In this document: piece by piece, positions 43,506-51,908 of the stretch
Layout: each line of letters starts with the position of its first letter
How positions within the stretch are numbered: the stretch's first letter is position 1
Origin: an uncultured Collinsella sp.
GTDB lineage: Bacteria > Actinomycetota > Coriobacteriia > Coriobacteriales > Coriobacteriaceae
DNA: 64,000 nt
Assembly (NCBI GenBank): GCA_900542165.1
Contig: UQMM01000001.1
Span: 73,920-137,919 of the forward strand
Reading direction: 5' to 3'
Program-made: the position numbers and the translations under genes
Notes under the pieces: model-generated
Told to the model about the DNA's origin: nothing
The model's database searches: none
What the model saw: the letters and a program-made list of their open reading frames with translations, nothing else

Positions 43506-45027
43506 TATGACCCAATCCGAGGGCACTAAAAAGATAGGAGCCCCCGCTCGTGACCGCGGGTCGGGGCTGCGACAATGATGTTGAAGTGCCATAGGCGCAG
43601 CCGCGCCGCAACGAGGTTGGGAGGCTCCCATGCCAAAGTATTCTACCGCGTTCGGGATGGACGTCCACCTGAGGTCGACCACCGTCTGCGCCCTCGACGC
43701 GGACACCGGCGAGGCCGTGACGAGGAGGTTCCCCGGCAACCCCTGGGGCGAGATCGCCGGGTGGATGGATGGGTTCCCCGGGCCGTCGCTCGCGGCCTAC
43801 GAGAGCGGCTACCTCGGCTTCGCCCCGCAAAGGGAGCTCGCCGGGCTCGGCGTCGAGTGCGTCGTCGCCGCGGTCTCGAAGATCCCCAGGTCGGCCGCCG
43901 ACTCGGCCTCCAAGAACGACAGGAACGACGCCGCCAGGATGGCCAAGGCGATACTCGCCCACGACATCTCCCCCGTATGGGTCCCCTCCCCCGAGGTCGA
44001 AGGCATCAGGGACCTCGCCGGCGCCTACGACGGGGCGACCGCGCGCCTGGCGACCGCCAAGCAGCGGCTGCTCGCCTTCCTCGCAAGGCGGGGGTTCGTC
44101 TACGGCGGCACCACGCCCGCCGGCAACCCGAGGAAGTACTGGACCTACGACTTCCTGAGGTGGCTCGACAAGGTCAGGCCGGAGGACGATGGCGGGGTTC
44201 GGGCGCTCGCCGCCCTGAGGAACGAGGTCGAGGCCGCGGCGGAGGCCCGGGCGGACCTGCTCTCCGAGTACAGGGCGGCCGTGGATGCCAGCCCGATCGC
44301 CGCGGAGGTGGCCGCCCTCCAGTCGATCAAGGGCTGCGCCTTCGCGCTGGCCGCGGCCTTCTCGGCCGAGGTCGGCGACTTCACGAGGTTCCGTTCCGGA
44401 AGGCAGGTCACGGCCTATTTCGGCCTCGCGCCGAGCCAGAGGTCGAGCGGCGACTCCGTGCGGCTCGGAGGCATCAGCGGCGCGGGCAACGCGCTCGTGA
44501 GGAAGCTGGCCGTTGAGGGCTCATGGTGCTACGCCGCGGCACGGCACCAGCCGAAGCTCATGCCGAGGGACACGGGCGTGCCCCTCGAGATAAGGATGCA
44601 CGGGAGGAAGGGGTCCGAGCGGCTCCTGCGGCGGCGCGAGGAGATGCTCGCCCGCGGCATGCCCGCGGCGAAGGCCAACGCGGCCACCGCGGCCGAGCTC
44701 GTGAGGTGGCTCTGGGCCCTCGGCATGATGTGCCGGGAGGGCGCGGAATAGACATAGCCCCCGTCCCGGCGAGCCGGGCGGCCTTCGGGGATACCCCCTA
44801 TTTCGCTGTGCGCGCGGAGCCCTCCGCATGCGCCTCGACAGACTTGGGGAACCCCGCCGAAGGAATGGAGTGCGGGCCGGCAGAACGGTATCCGCGGATA
44901 TGAGACTGAGCCGAAGGCGTCGATGACATGCCGGGGGCGGACCGGGACGGGTTAACGGCAGGCCCCGCCGACCGATTGCAAGCGGTCGGCGGGGCCATTG
45001 TGGCTCTTGACAGCGGATTGGGTCATA
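43506..45027 (+). mobile_element. IS110-family element with 14-bp inverted repeats (1522 bp)
   Basis: TATGACCCAATCCG (43506-43519) and its exact complement CGGATTGGGTCATA (45014-45027) flank the transposase gene. IS110 elements of the IS1111 group are known for short subterminal inverted repeats, so the true ends may lie a few bases away. Non-coding parts are 124 bp on the left and 262 bp on the right. The right part has a 14-bp perfect hairpin (44961-44974/44983-44996) and may encode the bridge (seek) RNA. It sits directly between repeat arrays and structured copy B. Confidence 0.8.
43630..44751 (+). CDS. IS110-family transposase (DEDD recombinase)
   Basis: A 373-aa transposase. The N-terminal RuvC-like DEDD domain begins FGMDVHLRSTTVCALDADTG and continues AYESGYLGFAPQRELAGLG and KNDRNDAARMAKAIL, with Asp/Glu residues at the expected positions. 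A coiled-coil part follows (AALRNEVEAAAEARADLL). The C-terminal Transposase_20 domain includes QSIKGCAFALAAAFSAEVGD, FRSGRQVTAYFGLAPSQ and the catalytic-Ser region GGISGAGNALVRKLAVE. Length is normal for IS110 and the frame is intact. Codon use is richer in AGG/GAGG than that of the neighbours, consistent with transfer. Confidence 0.95.
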   Translation: MPKYSTAFGMDVHLRSTTVCALDADTGEAVTRRFPGNPWGEIAGWMDGFPGPSLAAYESGYLGFAPQRELAGLGVECVVAAVSKIPRSAADSASKNDRNDAARMAKAILAHDISPVWVPSPEVEGIRDLAGAYDGATARLATAKQRLLAFLARRGFVYGGTTPAGNPRKYWTYDFLRWLDKVRPEDDGGVRALAALRNEVEAAAEARADLLSEYRAAVDASPIAAEVAALQSIKGCAFALAAAFSAEVGDFTRFRSGRQVTAYFGLAPSQRSSGDSVRLGGISGAGNALVRKLAVEGSWCYAAARHQPKLMPRDTGVPLEIRMHGRKGSERLLRRREEMLARGMPAAKANAATAAELVRWLWALGMMCREGAE

Positions 45028-45034
45028 TGAGCGA

Positions 45035-45174
45035 AAACCCGCCAGAGCGAGCAAGATGCCTTGAAACAAGGCGGCATTGACCTTCTGGTCATGCCGCCGC
45101 AGTTGAAAGGCAGATTGCCGCTCTGGCGGGTTTGCAGCGTCGGCTGGTTGCGCGGTTTGGTAAAACCGCGTAAC
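45035..45174 (-). ncRNA. Structured 3' element, copy B (downstream of the desulfidase-family gene)
   Basis: On the minus strand it begins at the stop codon of the upstream gene. Hairpin 1 is CGCGGTTT/AAACCGCG with loop TACC, then the linker CGACGCTGC, then outer arms 45119-45133 and 45035-45049 (15 bp perfect), a mini-hairpin GGC-AATCT-GCC, and inner arms ATGCCGCC complements (45091-45098/45070-45077) capped by GACC-AGAA-GGTC with the same 1-nt bulge as copy A. Base changes relative to copy A are compensatory in all stems. The IS110 element ends 7 bp away. Confidence 0.65.
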
Positions 45175-46493
45175 TAACAAACCTGGGTTTTACCGATCAT
45201 GATGTTGAGGATCTCGACGTCAGTATCTTTCATACCCACACGGCCCACGTAGCCCATGCTGGCGATTGTCTGCTCAACGGTATCCTGGATCAGGCCCTCG
45301 CCGGCGCGGAAGCCGCGACCCTGCATGGCCATATCGTGGCCCAGAATCGCCGCATCAACGGCAGCCGAGATCTTGGCGGCACAGCTCGCCTTGGCGCCGT
45401 CACACACGATGCCGCCCACGTTGCCAAGCGTATTCGAGACCGTCGCGCCAATCTGTTCGCGCGTGCCACCGCACAGCCAGGTAATCGCAGCGCCGGCGCC
45501 GCACGCAGCGCAAATAGCACCGCAAAACGCCGAGAGTGCACCGATATAGCTCTTGATATGCACGGCGATAAGATCGGACAGCATCACGGCGCGCACCAGG
45601 CGCTCGTGGTCGCAACGCAGGAACTCAGCATACTCCATGACGGGTAATGCGCAGGTAATGCCCTGGTTGCCCGAGCCGCACACAATGGCGACCGGCAGCG
45701 CGCAGCCGTTCATGCGGGCGTCAGATCCGGCAGCAGCACGGGCACGGGCACGGCAGGCGACGTCATCGGCACGAGCGCCCAGCAGCGTACGGCCCACCTC
45801 GGCACCCCAAGCGTGCGCGAGACCCTCGGCGCTGATCGCACCGTTCAGCTCAATCTGGCGCTCAACGGCAGCGCGGGCGCCCTCAATGTCACCGTCCTCG
45901 ACAAAGTCGATGATGGACTCCATCGACATGGGCGTGTCAGCGCTATCTGCCGCCCGCTCGGCCACGACGCGCTCGGCGCAGGCGGCGCACTCCCCCGCTG
46001 ACTTGCCGCACACCGGAATACCGTCGAGTGTATGGCACGTAACATTAGTGTGGTGGTCGGTAATCTCGACGACCGCGGTATGGCCCCCGGCCGTGGCAGT
46101 CACCTTGATGTAGAGGTTGGGCACGCCCTCGACAAGCGACACATCGCAGTAGCCGGCATCGGCGAGGAGCTCGGCCACGCGAGCACGGTCTTCATCGTCA
46201 ACGCTCTCGAGCACCTCGAGCGCGCTCTTGGCGTCGCCGCCCACGGCACCCAGCACGGCCGCCGCCTCAATACCGTGCATGCCGCCCGAGTTGGGCACGG
46301 TCACGCTCTTAACGTTCTTGATGATATTGCCCGAGCAGGCAACATCCATATGATCGGGTTCGCAACCGAGCGTCTGGCTCGCCAGCGCCGCTGCATAGGC
46401 AACGGCAATGGGCTCGGTACAGCCGAGCGCGCAGACAAGCTCGCGGTTCAAAACATCGCAAAACGCGGTATCACGAAGAGAATCGGTAGGCAT
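45174..46493 (-). CDS. L-cysteine desulfidase / serine dehydratase-alpha family protein (UPF0597)
   Basis: A 439-aa protein of the UPF0597 family (E. coli CyuA/YhaM; archaeal L-cysteine desulfidase), an Fe-S enzyme releasing pyruvate, ammonia and sulfide from cysteine. The N-terminal ELVCALGCTEPIAVAYAAAL carries the conserved Cys-Thr-Glu-Pro. Further conserved parts are SGNIIKNVKSVTVPNSGG, VCGSGNQGITCALPV, AICAACGAGAAITWLCGG and NTLGNVGGIVCDGAKASCA with cluster cysteines. Length is typical. Monocistronic. Serine could also be a substrate. Confidence 0.9.
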   Translation of the reverse strand: MPTDSLRDTAFCDVLNRELVCALGCTEPIAVAYAAALASQTLGCEPDHMDVACSGNIIKNVKSVTVPNSGGMHGIEAAAVLGAVGGDAKSALEVLESVDDEDRARVAELLADAGYCDVSLVEGVPNLYIKVTATAGGHTAVVEITDHHTNVTCHTLDGIPVCGKSAGECAACAERVVAERAADSADTPMSMESIIDFVEDGDIEGARAAVERQIELNGAISAEGLAHAWGAEVGRTLLGARADDVACRARARAAAGSDARMNGCALPVAIVCGSGNQGITCALPVMEYAEFLRCDHERLVRAVMLSDLIAVHIKSYIGALSAFCGAICAACGAGAAITWLCGGTREQIGATVSNTLGNVGGIVCDGAKASCAAKISAAVDAAILGHDMAMQGRGFRAGEGLIQDTVEQTIASMGYVGRVGMKDTDVEILNIMIGKTQVC

Positions 46494-46765
46494 AGGTATC
46501 TCCTGCTTGCATAACGGGCTGGGCTCTCAAGAATGGTCAGTTCCTTTATTTGATAACAATGCATCAAAAACCGCAACCATGGTTCCGACGGACGGCGCTT
46601 AAGCGCAATCTGACGGCATTAATTCATGAAAAGCTAGTCTTGTTGCATGCTAAAGCGTTTGACCAAAAAACGCCCGAGCGTTTACGCAAAAGTCGCGCTA
46701 TCATGCAGTCGAACGCGGTAAACACCTTTAGCATTTGCGCCGCACAGACCAGAGAGGAACCATCC

Positions 46766-47233
46766 ATGAAGATCGGTATCGGTAACGACCACGCCGCCGT
46801 CGAGCTCAAGAACATCATTTCCGAGCACCTGAAGGAGCGCGGCTGCGAGGTCGTGAACTTTGGCACCGACACCTCCGAGAGCTTTGACTACCCCATCGCC
46901 GGCTACAAGGTGGGTAAGGCCGTTGCCAACGGCGACGTCGACCTGGGCATCCTCATCTGCGGCACCGGCGTCGGGATTAGTCTGGCTGCCAACAAGGTCG
47001 AGGGCGTGCGCGCCGTCGTGTGCTCCGAGCCCTTCAGCGCCAAGCTCTCCCGCATGCACAACAATACCAACGTGCTCGCCTTTGGCGCCCGCGTCGTGGG
47101 CTCCGAGCTCGCCAAGATGATTGTCGACGAGTGGCTCGACGCCGAGTTTGAGGGCGGTCGTCACGAGCGTCGCGTTAACCTCCTCAACGAGATCGACCAG
47201 ACCCGTGGACTCAAGGTCGTCGACGAGGCCTAA
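46766..47233 (+). CDS. rpiB: Ribose-5-phosphate isomerase B
   Basis: A 155-aa RpiB/LacAB-family isomerase, interconverting ribose-5-P and ribulose-5-P. It starts MKIGIGNDHAAVELKNIISE; the active-site loop ICGTGVGISLAANKVEGVRA with the catalytic Cys, and the NNTNVLAFGARVVG segment are present. Start at 46766 has AGAGAGGAAC upstream. A GC-rich hairpin (47261-47295) follows. Confidence 0.95.
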   Translation: MKIGIGNDHAAVELKNIISEHLKERGCEVVNFGTDTSESFDYPIAGYKVGKAVANGDVDLGILICGTGVGISLAANKVEGVRAVVCSEPFSAKLSRMHNNTNVLAFGARVVGSELAKMIVDEWLDAEFEGGRHERRVNLLNEIDQTRGLKVVDEA

Positions 47234-47260
47234 ACAACTCAGTGCCACAAGCTAACAGCA

Positions 47261-47295
47261 GGGGCCCGCTCGGAACTCATGACCGAACGGGCCCC
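47261..47295 (+). terminator. Hairpin after rpiB
   Basis: GGGGCCCGCTCGG pairs with CCGAACGGGCCCC (one mismatch), followed by TTCAT; a weak T-tract terminator. Confidence 0.7.
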
Positions 47296-47316
47296 TTCAT
47301 AGATTTTGGAATAAAA

Positions 47317-47346
47317 GGGCGCCGCGGATGGAGTTCCGCGGCGCCC
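47317..47346 (-). terminator. ndk terminator
   Basis: On the minus strand GGGCGCCGCGGA (47346-47335) pairs with TCCGCGGCGCCC (47328-47317), followed by TTTTAT, 39 bp after the ndk stop. Confidence 0.88.
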
Positions 47347-47384
47347 AAGCCACACGCTAACAGCTTTAAGGAGTCAAAGCTGGT

Positions 47385-47789
47385 TTAGCCAAAGAAGCGC
47401 TTGATCTCAATCTCGGCGTTCTCCAGGCAGTCGGAGCCGTGGATCACGTTGGCGTTGACATCGACGGCAAAGTCGCCGCGGATGGTACCAGGAGCGGCGT
47501 CAAGCGGATTAGTAGCGCCCATGAGGGTGCGCATCTTAGCAACAGCGGAGAGACCGGAAACGACCATCTTGACGACCGGACCGCTCGTCATAAAGTCACA
47601 GAGACCGCCAAAGAAGGGCTTGTCGGCCAGATGGGCGTAGTGCTCCTCGACGGTAGCGCGCTCGAGCGTGGTCATCTCCATGCGCTCGATGACAAGGCCG
47701 CTGCGCTCGATGCGAGCAACAATCTCGCCGATCTTGCGGTCGCGCACGGCGTCGGGCTTAATCATGATGAAGGTCTTCTCGATAGCCAT
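47385..47789 (-). CDS. ndk: Nucleoside diphosphate kinase
   Basis: A 134-aa Ndk, transferring phosphate from ATP to other NDPs. MAIEKTFIMIKPDAVRDRKI is the family N-terminus; the phosphorylated His is in NANVIHGSDCLENAEIEIKR. Start at 47789 chosen by AAAGG and family length; upstream in-frame codons are leader. Single gene with its own terminator. Confidence 0.97.
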   Translation of the reverse strand: MAIEKTFIMIKPDAVRDRKIGEIVARIERSGLVIERMEMTTLERATVEEHYAHLADKPFFGGLCDFMTSGPVVKMVVSGLSAVAKMRTLMGATNPLDAAPGTIRGDFAVDVNANVIHGSDCLENAEIEIKRFFG

Positions 47790-48174
47790 AAGGTAGCCTT
47801 TCAAGTAGGTTCGCGCGTGCCCAAGTCCCATTCCGGCACCCGCCTGGACTGCATCGTAACAGAGTTTTAGCTGCAGTTAAACAAAAAGCTGTTTATTGAA
47901 ACGTTGCAATTTATTGAAGCGTTCCATATGTGTCACTTCTGTTTCGAAGCCCGATTAGAGTACCATCCGACCGCCCATCAACCGCATCGAACAGAGCAGA
48001 CGGTCGGTTGCCACCCGCGAACGTATCCCCTTCACAACCTGCCCAAAGGTCCTACAGAAGTTCTCGACAAGCCCCTCCCCCATAGCAACAAAATACGGGC
48101 GCCCGCAACAGAAGGCGCCCGTAAAGCAAAATACGATTCCTCAATAAATGGCAAAAACGGCTTCAGCCAAACCT
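47790..48174. other. Gap between argH and ndk: ndk leader and paired 14-bp direct repeats
   Basis: No gene is seen. TTTATTGAAACGTT (47892-47905) and TTTATTGAAGCGTT (47910-47923) are direct repeats with an 18-bp period, each containing a LacI-like GAA(A/G)CGTT core. They lie ~105-135 bp upstream of ndk and could be operators. The argH terminator is at the other end. Confidence 0.4.
48095..48122 (-). terminator. argH terminator
   Basis: On the minus strand ACGGGCGCC (48122-48114) pairs with GGCGCCCGT (48103-48095), followed by ATTTTGTTG. Confidence 0.8.
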
Positions 48175-49605
48175 CTACTTTGCCCCGTGGCCCATCTCGA
48201 CGACCTTGGTCAGCGATCCAAACGCGCCCTCGTCGGCCACGAGCTGTGACTCGGCACGCTGCAGCTGCGAGGCAACGGCGGCAGGAGCGGTACCGCCCTC
48301 GGTCGTGCGCGCGGCGACAATCGACGGGATGTCGAGCGCCTCGGTAATGTCGCGCTCAAAGAGCGGGCTTGCCTCCTGGAACACCTCAAACGGCAGGTCC
48401 TCAAGATTACAGCCGCGCTTCTCGCACATCAGGACCAGATGCCCCACCACGGCATGTGCCTCGCGGAACGGCAGGCCACGCTTGGCCAGGTAATCGGCAA
48501 CATCGGTGGCGGCAAGGTGTCCCACGCCGCACTCGCGCGCCATGGCATCCTCGTTGACGGTCCAAGTCGAAATCATACCGGCCATAACGGACAGGCACTG
48601 CATGAGCGTATGGGCGGTATCGAGCGCGCCCTCCTTGTCCTCCTGCAAGTCCTTGTTATAAGCGAGCGGCAAGCCCTTCATGGTCACGAGCAACTGCACC
48701 AGGTTGCCGTACACGCGACCGCTCTTGCCGCGGATAAGCTCGGCAAAGTCGGGGTTCTTCTTCTGCGGCATGATAGACGAGCCGGTGGAGTAAGAGTCTG
48801 AAAGCGTGATAAAGCCAAATTCGGAGCTCGACCACAGCACAATCTCCTCGGAAAGACGCGACAGGTGCATCGCCATGACGGAGCCGGCGTAATGCAGATC
48901 GAGCAGGAAATCACGGTCGGAAACCGCATCGAGCGAGTTGGGGATCACGCCCGCAAAGCCAAGTTCGGCAGCCGTCATCTGGCGATCGAGCGGATAGCTC
49001 GTACCGGCAAGCGCGGCAGCACCCAGCGGGCAGTTGTCGGCGGCATCAAAGGCGGCCTCCAGGCGCGTAAAGTCGCGCGCGAACATCCAGGAATACGCCA
49101 GCAGATGATGCGAGAGCAGCACGGGCTGAGCGTGCTGCATATGCGTGTAGCCCGGCAGAATCACCTTGTCGTACTTCTTAGCCGCATCCACCAGCACATG
49201 ACGCAGCTCAAGATTGGCCTCCATGAGCTCCTTGGCAAGCGCCTTGACGCCCAGGCGCGTATCGGTCGCCACCTGGTCGTTGCGCGAACGCCCGGTATGC
49301 AAGCGCTTACCGGCCTCACCGATGCGACGCGTCAGCTCGCTCTCGATGGACATATGGATGTCCTCGTCGTTGATATCGAAGGTAAAGTTGCCGGCATCGA
49401 TATCCTGTTCGATTCCGGTCAGGCCCTCGGCGATCGCCTGCTCGTCCTCGGCACTGATGATGCCTTGGGCGGCCAGCATCTTGGCATGCGCCTTAGAGCC
49501 AGCGATATCCTGCTTATAGAGATGCTTGTCGACCGGCAGCGACGCGCCAAACTCCTGCGTGACCTCGGCCACGCCCGCCTCAAAACGACCGCCCCAAAGA
49601 GCCAT
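48175..49605 (-). CDS. argH: Argininosuccinate lyase
   Basis: A 476-aa ArgH, last step of arginine synthesis. It starts MALWGGRFEAGVAEVTQEFG; signature TGSSIMPQKKNPDFAELIRG, SRNDQVATDTRLGVK and HMQHAQPVLLSHHLLAYSWM are present. Start at 49605 follows AAAGGAG at 8 nt. argG lies upstream on the same strand, separated by 520 bp containing a small gene and a hairpin, so the two may be independent transcripts. Confidence 0.97.
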   Translation of the reverse strand: MALWGGRFEAGVAEVTQEFGASLPVDKHLYKQDIAGSKAHAKMLAAQGIISAEDEQAIAEGLTGIEQDIDAGNFTFDINDEDIHMSIESELTRRIGEAGKRLHTGRSRNDQVATDTRLGVKALAKELMEANLELRHVLVDAAKKYDKVILPGYTHMQHAQPVLLSHHLLAYSWMFARDFTRLEAAFDAADNCPLGAAALAGTSYPLDRQMTAAELGFAGVIPNSLDAVSDRDFLLDLHYAGSVMAMHLSRLSEEIVLWSSSEFGFITLSDSYSTGSSIMPQKKNPDFAELIRGKSGRVYGNLVQLLVTMKGLPLAYNKDLQEDKEGALDTAHTLMQCLSVMAGMISTWTVNEDAMARECGVGHLAATDVADYLAKRGLPFREAHAVVGHLVLMCEKRGCNLEDLPFEVFQEASPLFERDITEALDIPSIVAARTTEGGTAPAAVASQLQRAESQLVADEGAFGSLTKVVEMGHGAK

Positions 49606-49723
49606 GGAACCGTCTCCTTTCTCCAAATACCAAAACAAGCGCCCAAAGCAATGCGCCATGTCGCTAAAGCGATTTACCAACCGCTAGTTTTACACATTCC
49701 CCGCTGCGCGCAGGGCCATGTAG

Positions 49724-49894
49724 CTAATTTGCAAAGAAGTGACGCACCATGCACTTGGCACCCAACGTCTCCCTCCGGATGTTGCCCTGCGAACCGTCAA
49801 TCCAAGCCTTCAGGCTCATGGGGACCTCCTCCACCTTGGCGGTGTCGAACTCGGGGGCAAGAGAAAGCAAAGCGTGTGCAATGGCGTCAAACAT
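49724..49894 (-). CDS. Small 56-aa protein between argG and argH
   Basis: An open frame with a well-spaced GGAG (8 nt) and ATG. It begins MFDAIAHALLSLAPEFDTAK, continues VEEVPMSLKAWIDGSQGNIR and ends MVRHFFAN. The periodicity fits two short helices. It is co-directional with argG/argH and preceded by a GC-rich hairpin (49946-49973). No family is recognised; the ribosome-binding site and codon pattern are the only support. Confidence 0.45.
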   Translation of the reverse strand: MFDAIAHALLSLAPEFDTAKVEEVPMSLKAWIDGSQGNIRRETLGAKCMVRHFFAN

Positions 49895-49945
49895 AGTAGG
49901 TACTCCTCATATATATAGGCGCAGAGCCGCCAAATTGATAGAAGG

Positions 49946-49973
49946 AGCCCCGCCGGACAACCCCGGCGGGGCT
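49946..49973 (-). terminator. Hairpin downstream of argG
   Basis: AGCCCCGCCGG (49946-49956) pairs perfectly with CCGGCGGGGCT (49963-49973). On the minus strand it is followed by CCTTCTATC, a weak T-tract; it lies 155 bp after argG and 52 bp before the small gene. Confidence 0.6.
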
Positions 49974-50127
49974 CGGACTCAGCCGCAGTCGCGGCATCAT
50001 ATATGCGGGCGGAACGTAGGGGCCACCGATGTTAAGAAGTGTCAGCAAGCATAACGAAAGGTAGGGACCCCATGCGCCCGTTATGTATCACGCGGATGGG
50101 CCGCGCGGATACCAAGGGAAGGAAGAC

Positions 50128-51354
50128 TTAAGCCTGAGCGGCAGCAGAGCTGGGACCCTGGACCTTGGCCCACGTCTTGAGCGACAGCGTGTCGATTTCG
50201 ATAAAGCCGGCGCTGGCCTTCTCGTCAAACGTGGTGTCGCGGTCGTAGGTAGCCAGACCGTAGTCGTAGAGGCTGAAGGGGCTCTTGCGGCCGACGACAT
50301 GGCAGTTGCCCTTAAAGAACTTCAGACGGACGGTGCCGGTCACGAACTTCTGGGTGTCGGCCATAAAGGCATCGAGCGCGTTTTTGAGCGGGCTATACCA
50401 CTGGCCGTTGTACACGGCGGTCGCCCAATCCTGCTCGAGCTTGATCTTGGTCTTGAGCAGGTCGCCCTCGACGCAAATGTCCTCGAGTGCCTTGTGGGCG
50501 GTGATGAGCGTCAGGGCTCCGGGAACCTCATAGCACTCACGGCTCTTGAGGCCCACCAGACGATCCTCGACCAAATCGAGGCGGCCAAAGCCATTGTCGC
50601 CGGAGATCTTGTTGAGGGCGATGACGATCTCGGAGAGCTTCATCTTCTTGCCGTCGACGGCGACGGGCTTGCCGGCCTCAAACTCAATCTCGGTATACGT
50701 CGGGGTGTCGGGCGTGTCCTCGGGATTCTTGGTCATAACCCAGGCGTCATCGAGCGGCTCGTTCCAGGGATCCTCCAGGTGGCCGCACTCAATGGCACGA
50801 CCCCACAGGTTGTCGTCGATGGAATAGGGGTTGTCGTTGGCACCCTCGGGAACCGGCACGTTGTGGGCGTGTGCGTAGGCGACCTCGTCGGGACGGCACT
50901 TCAGATCCCACTCGCGAACCGGGGCGATAACCTTAAGCTCGGGGTCGAGGGCCTTGACGGCAGCCTCAAAACGAACCTGGTCGTTACCCTTGCCAGTGCA
51001 GCCGTGGGCGACGTAGGTCGCGCCAAACTCGTGAGCGACCTCGACAAGCTTCTTGGCGAGCAGCGGGCGGGACAGGGCGGAGAGCAGCGGGTACTTGTTC
51101 TCGTACATGGAGTTTGCGGCGATGGCCTTAGTCAGGAACTCATCGGAGAACTCGTCGCGCAGGTCGAGCACCTGGCAATCCAGAACGCCCAGGTCGAGGG
51201 CCTTCTGCTTCTTGGCGTCCAGGCCGGTCTCCTCCTGGCCCACATTGCCGCAGACACAAACGACATCGAGATTCTTCTCGTCCTGGAGCCACTTGACACA
51301 TACGGATGTATCAAGACCACCGGAATATGCGAGAACGACTTTTTCCTTGCTCAT
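50128..51354 (-). CDS. argG: Argininosuccinate synthase
   Basis: A 408-aa ArgG, joining citrulline and aspartate with ATP. The P-loop VVLAYSGGLDTSVCVKWL is at the N-terminus; other conserved parts are YVAHGCTGKGNDQVRFE, IAPVREWDLKCRPDEVAYA, ENPYSIDDNLWGRAIECG-type (NDNPYSIDDNLWGRAIE) and GRLDLVEDRLVGLKSRE. Start at 51354 with AAAGGAAA. Length is normal. Confidence 0.97.
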   Translation of the reverse strand: MSKEKVVLAYSGGLDTSVCVKWLQDEKNLDVVCVCGNVGQEETGLDAKKQKALDLGVLDCQVLDLRDEFSDEFLTKAIAANSMYENKYPLLSALSRPLLAKKLVEVAHEFGATYVAHGCTGKGNDQVRFEAAVKALDPELKVIAPVREWDLKCRPDEVAYAHAHNVPVPEGANDNPYSIDDNLWGRAIECGHLEDPWNEPLDDAWVMTKNPEDTPDTPTYTEIEFEAGKPVAVDGKKMKLSEIVIALNKISGDNGFGRLDLVEDRLVGLKSRECYEVPGALTLITAHKALEDICVEGDLLKTKIKLEQDWATAVYNGQWYSPLKNALDAFMADTQKFVTGTVRLKFFKGNCHVVGRKSPFSLYDYGLATYDRDTTFDEKASAGFIEIDTLSLKTWAKVQGPSSAAAQA

Positions 51355-51908
51355 GGCTGTTTCCTTTCGCCCTTGGTAGCTAGTTAGAACATCGGTCAGT
51401 TGCAAGTCATTTCAAGGTCACATACCGTGCAATATCAGGTTAAATAGCAAAAATCAGCACATACATGCCCTAGAAACATGCAGCAATGTCGTGCTAAAAC
51501 CCAACGACCTCAAAATGACTCTGTTGAGGCAATTCGCCCCATGCGGACAGAGACGATTGTTATCGTCGTCGGGAAATTGCGCGCTGGCGTCGGATGGCAT
51601 TGTCTGCAGTGGTGATGATCTTTACGAACTGCATCTGCCTCTCCTTTCACGTATCGCCGGGCGCAATTCAAATATCGCAAACGGTACCTTTTCCTCGGTA
51701 AGCGGCTCTTTTGCCGTCTCCGTTTTCGATGTTCGCTATATTACGATAAAGTGCACGCTGCGCAAGCGACAAATTCAAATTTCTGAAAAGTTTTTTCATT
51801 ACTTTGTGAATGATGATGCAAACGCGCGCCAATCCTGCGAAAATACGCCTGACTACGAGTTGATGGTTATAACGTCTGAAACAATTTCGAAACGAAAGGC
51901 TCGCTTTT
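51355..51908. other. 554-bp AT-richer intergenic region, no gene recognised
   Basis: This stretch separates divergent argG and the Cof-type phosphatase. It is richer in A+T than its surroundings. An open frame on the plus strand (51491-51949) has no ribosome-binding site, a random-looking composition, and runs into the next gene out of frame. I could not pick out a clear ARG box or promoter. Both promoters must lie here. Confidence 0.4.
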
